DNA from: DATJWY01 sp035500775 | Lineage (GTDB): Bacteria; Pseudomonadota; Alphaproteobacteria; Acetobacterales; Acetobacteraceae | Assembly: GCA_035500775.1 (NCBI GenBank) | Contig: DATJWY010000087.1 | Span: forward strand, 1-15,776 | Length of the DNA: 15,776 bases | Direction: 5' to 3' | Part shown: in pieces, positions 13,481-15,776 of the stretch | Position numbering within the stretch: the stretch's first letter is position 1 | Layout of the letters: the number at the start of each line of letters is the position of its first letter | Position numbers and translations under genes: made by a program | Notes under the pieces: generated by a model | What the model was told of the DNA's origin: nothing | Databases searched by the model: none | The model's input: only the letters and a program-made list of their open reading frames with translations

Positions 13481-14102
13481 ATTTGGCGGTCCTGAGTGTG
13501 AAGGAAGAAGTCCAGTTTGGAAACTTCCGAAAGACCGTATGCGTGGAGTCGGTTATGGCCAAATCCGACGAGTCATTAATGATCTACACTGATTTTGAGT
13601 GCGGTGGGAAATACTCATAGGGGCATTCACGTTCGTTTGATAAAAGAGAAATCAGAAGACGCAGGCATTTGACTACCATGAGTTGTTCCATGGGTGGTTT
13701 TGATGATCGTTCTGTTTGAAGCTCAAAGTGTTCGAACAAGAAACGGCGATCAGATCACACATACCCGCGAGCAAGATCGCCGGAAAAGCAGATGAAAATA
13801 AAAATGAGCGCACGTAATTTTTTGAACAAATACAATGGTGTGGTTTTTTGATGTTTTCGTGCGTTGAGTTATAATTCAATGATATTTGAATCATAATCGC
13901 ATTCGTAGTTAAATAAAGCGGCACAGGTGTTCGGGTATTTATTCAGATAAGCAAATGCAGCTATGTCGGCGCGAAACCGTTCTTGCGGCTTTTTCCTGCC
14001 GCGGCACAGACCTGAGCCGAGCGGCGGCTTGAGTTGGCGACCGGTGCACAAATCTTCCGCCGTCCGCCTGCTCAGGATTGCCGGCGGACGAAGCCTCGGT
14101 GG
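13481..14102. other. Gene-free AT-rich spacer
   Basis: About 620 bp separate two minus-strand genes. Composition shifts to AT-rich between about 13560 and 13960, unlike the GC-rich flanks. It contains TTTGA-AGC-TCAAA at 13715-13727 and a 28-bp near-palindrome at 13869-13896. Short frames on the minus strand (for example 13673-13924) encode low-complexity sequences with no family resemblance and look fortuitous. The region may be an acquired segment, a large regulatory region or the site of an untranslated RNA. Confidence 0.5.
13869..13896. promoter_or_regulatory. 28-bp near-palindrome, candidate operator
   Basis: TTATAATTCAA and TTGAATCATAA flank TGATAT. The arms match at 10 of 11 positions. 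Length and symmetry suit a dimeric regulator, but the regulated gene is unclear because no start lies within 150 bp on either side. Confidence 0.45.
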
Positions 14103-14702
14103 TCAGAAATGACGCTCAAAAACGGTAATCACATCGCCAGGCTCGACATAGCTCTGGCGGGATACGCGGCCTTCGACCGGGTGACCGTTGATGATGCGAA
14201 CGATCGAGGCGTAGTCGGTAATGGCGCGATAAGTGAAACCGCCAGCGACGGTCACCGCCGTCAGCGTGGTCATTCCGGGTTGATAGGGATACTGACCTGG
14301 CTTCGCGACCTCACCGAGCACAAAGATCGGGCGATAGTTGGTGACTTCCACGGAAACGCTCGGATCGCGCAACAGATTCTTGTCCCGCAACTCGCCAGCG
14401 ATTTCATCGCCGAGTTCTGCGGTTGTCTTGCCGGAAGCCGACACGACGCCGACCAGCGGCAACGCCACGGTACCGCCATCGCTGACCTTGAATTCTCCGG
14501 TCAGTTGCTGCTCGCCAAAAGTAATGACGCGCAACTGATCGCCCGGGCCAAGGTGATAGGCGGTGTCATGCGTCTCCGGCAAGGGCGGCAGGTTAGACCC
14601 TTCCGCGCATCCGCTCAGCGTGGCCAGCAGCGCTGGCGCGAGGCTCACGGCTGCCTTTAGGCAAGTCCGGATCGGCGAGATGTCGGTCTGTCTCACGTTC
14701 AC
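14103..14702 (-). CDS. Wza-like polysaccharide export outer-membrane lipoprotein
   Basis: This 199-aa protein is predicted to be part of an outer-membrane polysaccharide export channel. The N terminus has a basic start, a hydrophobic stretch (AAVSLAPALLATLSGC) and a lipobox LSGC with the lipidated Cys at position 32. Residues 48-125 match the polysaccharide biosynthesis/export domain (YHLGPGDQLRVITFGEQQLTGEFKVSDGGTVALPLVG, then DPSVSVEVTNYRP). Residues 126 onward form one SLBB-like domain (FVLGEVAKPGQYPYQPGMTTLTAVTVAGGF). Wza itself is much longer, so this is the short, GumB/ExoF-like form. It starts at GTG 14702 with GGAG close upstream, and a second GTG two codons later is possible. No glycosyltransferase or chain-length gene is in view downstream. 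Confidence 0.9.
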   Translation of the reverse strand: MNVRQTDISPIRTCLKAAVSLAPALLATLSGCAEGSNLPPLPETHDTAYHLGPGDQLRVITFGEQQLTGEFKVSDGGTVALPLVGVVSASGKTTAELGDEIAGELRDKNLLRDPSVSVEVTNYRPIFVLGEVAKPGQYPYQPGMTTLTAVTVAGGFTYRAITDYASIVRIINGHPVEGRVSRQSYVEPGDVITVFERHF

Positions 14703-14880
14703 GCTCTCCAGTCTGTGTCGATAAAGAAAAGGTGCGCTGTCTCTTTTTCAGGCAACCGTCCCGGGTTAGCGATCATTATCGGCGCTGAATCGTAAAAATA
14801 ATACATTGGTCACGAAAAACGGACAATGCCAAATCCAGATAAACCTTTGATTGAAGACGAGCGAAGCAAGGAGGGTTTGA

Positions 14881-15756
14881 ATGAAACTCGGAACGGAAGC
14901 CTCTGGTACGATGCCGCGTCGGTCACGGGAACGTCGCGGACGTCGTTGCCTTTCCAGAGCGATACAAAAACATGATCGTTCCATATCGCGCATAAAAAAT
15001 TTTCGCTGGTACGCCGCTGTCACGGTCAAACCGGAATGTCTCCGCACCCTGGTGCTGCGGAGCGTCGTCGGGATGCTGGTGCTCGGCTGTGCGGCAAGCG
15101 CCCGGGCGGATGGCGTTCCCGCGGATCTACCGCTGTCGGACTTCGTGATGAGGACGCGGATCGCCCATAACCAGCCGCTCACCCGGCATGTCGCCGACGC
15201 GGCTAGCTTGTGCGAGACCGCAATTGCCCGAGCGGAACAGCGTTATGCTTTGCCGCCCGGCCTGCTGGAGGCAGTCGCCCTGGTCGAAACAGGGCGACGC
15301 GACAGAGCGGGCACGCTACGTCCCTGGCCCTGGGCGGTGAATGCGCAGAACCAGGGCCTGTTCTTCAATAGCGCCGCGGAAGCCATCGCCTGGGTACGGA
15401 ATGCGCAGCGCAAGGGCATCGCCTCAATCGACATCGGCTGCATGCAGGTGAATCAGGCGCAGCATCCGGACAGCTTCGTGTCGCTCAACGAGGCCTTCGC
15501 GCCGGAAGCGAATGTCAATTACGCCGCGCGCTTCCTGTTCCAACTGCACACTGAAACTGGTGACTGGCTGCAGGCTGCCGGCTACTATCATTCCAGAATG
15601 CCAGCTCTGGCCAATCCCTATCGCAGGCAGGTCGCCTTTCTTTACGAAAATTCCGCGGCCGCCGTCGCCGCTGCAACGGAAGCAGCCCGCCTCGAACAAC
15701 TGCGACGCGTCCAGTCTGCCTGGGCGGCTACGCTGACATCCTCCGGCGGCGACTGA
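14881..15756 (+). CDS. Lytic transglycosylase (SLT domain), exported
   Basis: This 291-aa periplasmic enzyme is predicted to cleave the glycan strand of peptidoglycan, leaving 1,6-anhydro-muramyl ends. The SLT domain covers about residues 110-245, with the catalytic Glu at E136 in EAVALVETGRRD, then GLFFNSAAEAIAWV, the substrate-cleft strand SIDIGCMQVNQAQHPD, and AAGYYHS. A hydrophobic segment at 57-72 followed by ASARA-D suggests signal peptidase I cleavage near 76; VLGC at 67-70 is a poorer lipobox. Oddly, about 55 mostly basic residues precede it. Yet ATG 14881 has a strong AAGGAGG site 6 bp upstream, so the long form is favoured. The C-terminal tail is alanine-rich. The gene is divergent from the export lipoprotein, sharing a 178-bp promoter region. 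Confidence 0.88.
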   Translation: MKLGTEASGTMPRRSRERRGRRCLSRAIQKHDRSISRIKNFRWYAAVTVKPECLRTLVLRSVVGMLVLGCAASARADGVPADLPLSDFVMRTRIAHNQPLTRHVADAASLCETAIARAEQRYALPPGLLEAVALVETGRRDRAGTLRPWPWAVNAQNQGLFFNSAAEAIAWVRNAQRKGIASIDIGCMQVNQAQHPDSFVSLNEAFAPEANVNYAARFLFQLHTETGDWLQAAGYYHSRMPALANPYRRQVAFLYENSAAAVAAATEAARLEQLRRVQSAWAATLTSSGGD

Positions 15757-15776
15757 GGGCGAGCGGCAAGCTCCGC

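Noticed and set aside
13673..13924. Short minus-strand frame in the AT-rich spacer
   Set aside because: Low-complexity product, no ribosome site, and it would end with codons unlike any neighbouring gene.
14766..15182. Minus-strand frame upstream of the transglycosylase
   Set aside because: It is antisense to the well-supported transglycosylase start and the shared promoter region, with no domain evidence.

Overview
The window looks like part of a GC-rich alphaproteobacterial genome. The PHA synthase, the FNR-type regulator and the MaoC-Pta fusion fit Acetobacteraceae-like organisms such as Acidiphilium, but this is a judgement from gene content and protein style, not a database result. The left third is accessory DNA, the middle is a metabolic locus, and the right third is a gene-sparse, AT-richer stretch with regulatory and envelope genes.

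Bases 1-4974 are mobile or accessory. A complete ISKra4-type insertion sequence (21-1487, with 22-bp terminal inverted repeats) sits beside three TG-starting 22-bp repeats (1543-1649) that resemble the end of an IS21-type element. Next come a vapBC-type toxin-antitoxin pair (1725-2459), a tyrosine recombinase (2736-3716) preceded by a perfect 10-bp-arm inverted repeat, a YubB/Api92-like ferredoxin-fold protein (3720-4331), and a parDE-type pair on the minus strand (4393-4949) with a palindromic operator at its promoter. Two addiction modules flanking a recombinase suggest an integrated island or plasmid-derived block.

Bases 5016-11747 form a coherent metabolic locus. A minus-strand FNR-type regulator with the cysteines for an oxygen-sensing [4Fe-4S] cluster is divergent from a GNAT-like protein. 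A perfect-arm FNR box lies between them, placed so that it could serve both promoters. A co-directional run follows: class I PHA synthase (phaC), a MaoC-type enoyl-CoA hydratase fused to phosphate acetyltransferase, acetate kinase and enoyl-ACP reductase (fabI), ending at an 11-bp stem hairpin. I infer a low-oxygen carbon and redox overflow module. Acyl-CoA is stored as polyhydroxyalkanoate, or acetyl-CoA is turned into acetate plus ATP, while an enoyl reductase consumes reductant.

Bases 11755-15776 hold an orphan OmpR-type response regulator whose phosphoacceptor aspartate appears to be glutamate, an unknown 128-aa protein, a Wza-like polysaccharide-export lipoprotein, and a divergent lytic transglycosylase. 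Two spacers of about 600 bp (12505-13093 and 13481-14102) carry no convincing gene but contain AT-rich tracts, hairpins and a 28-bp near-palindrome. No tRNA, rRNA or CRISPR array was seen.
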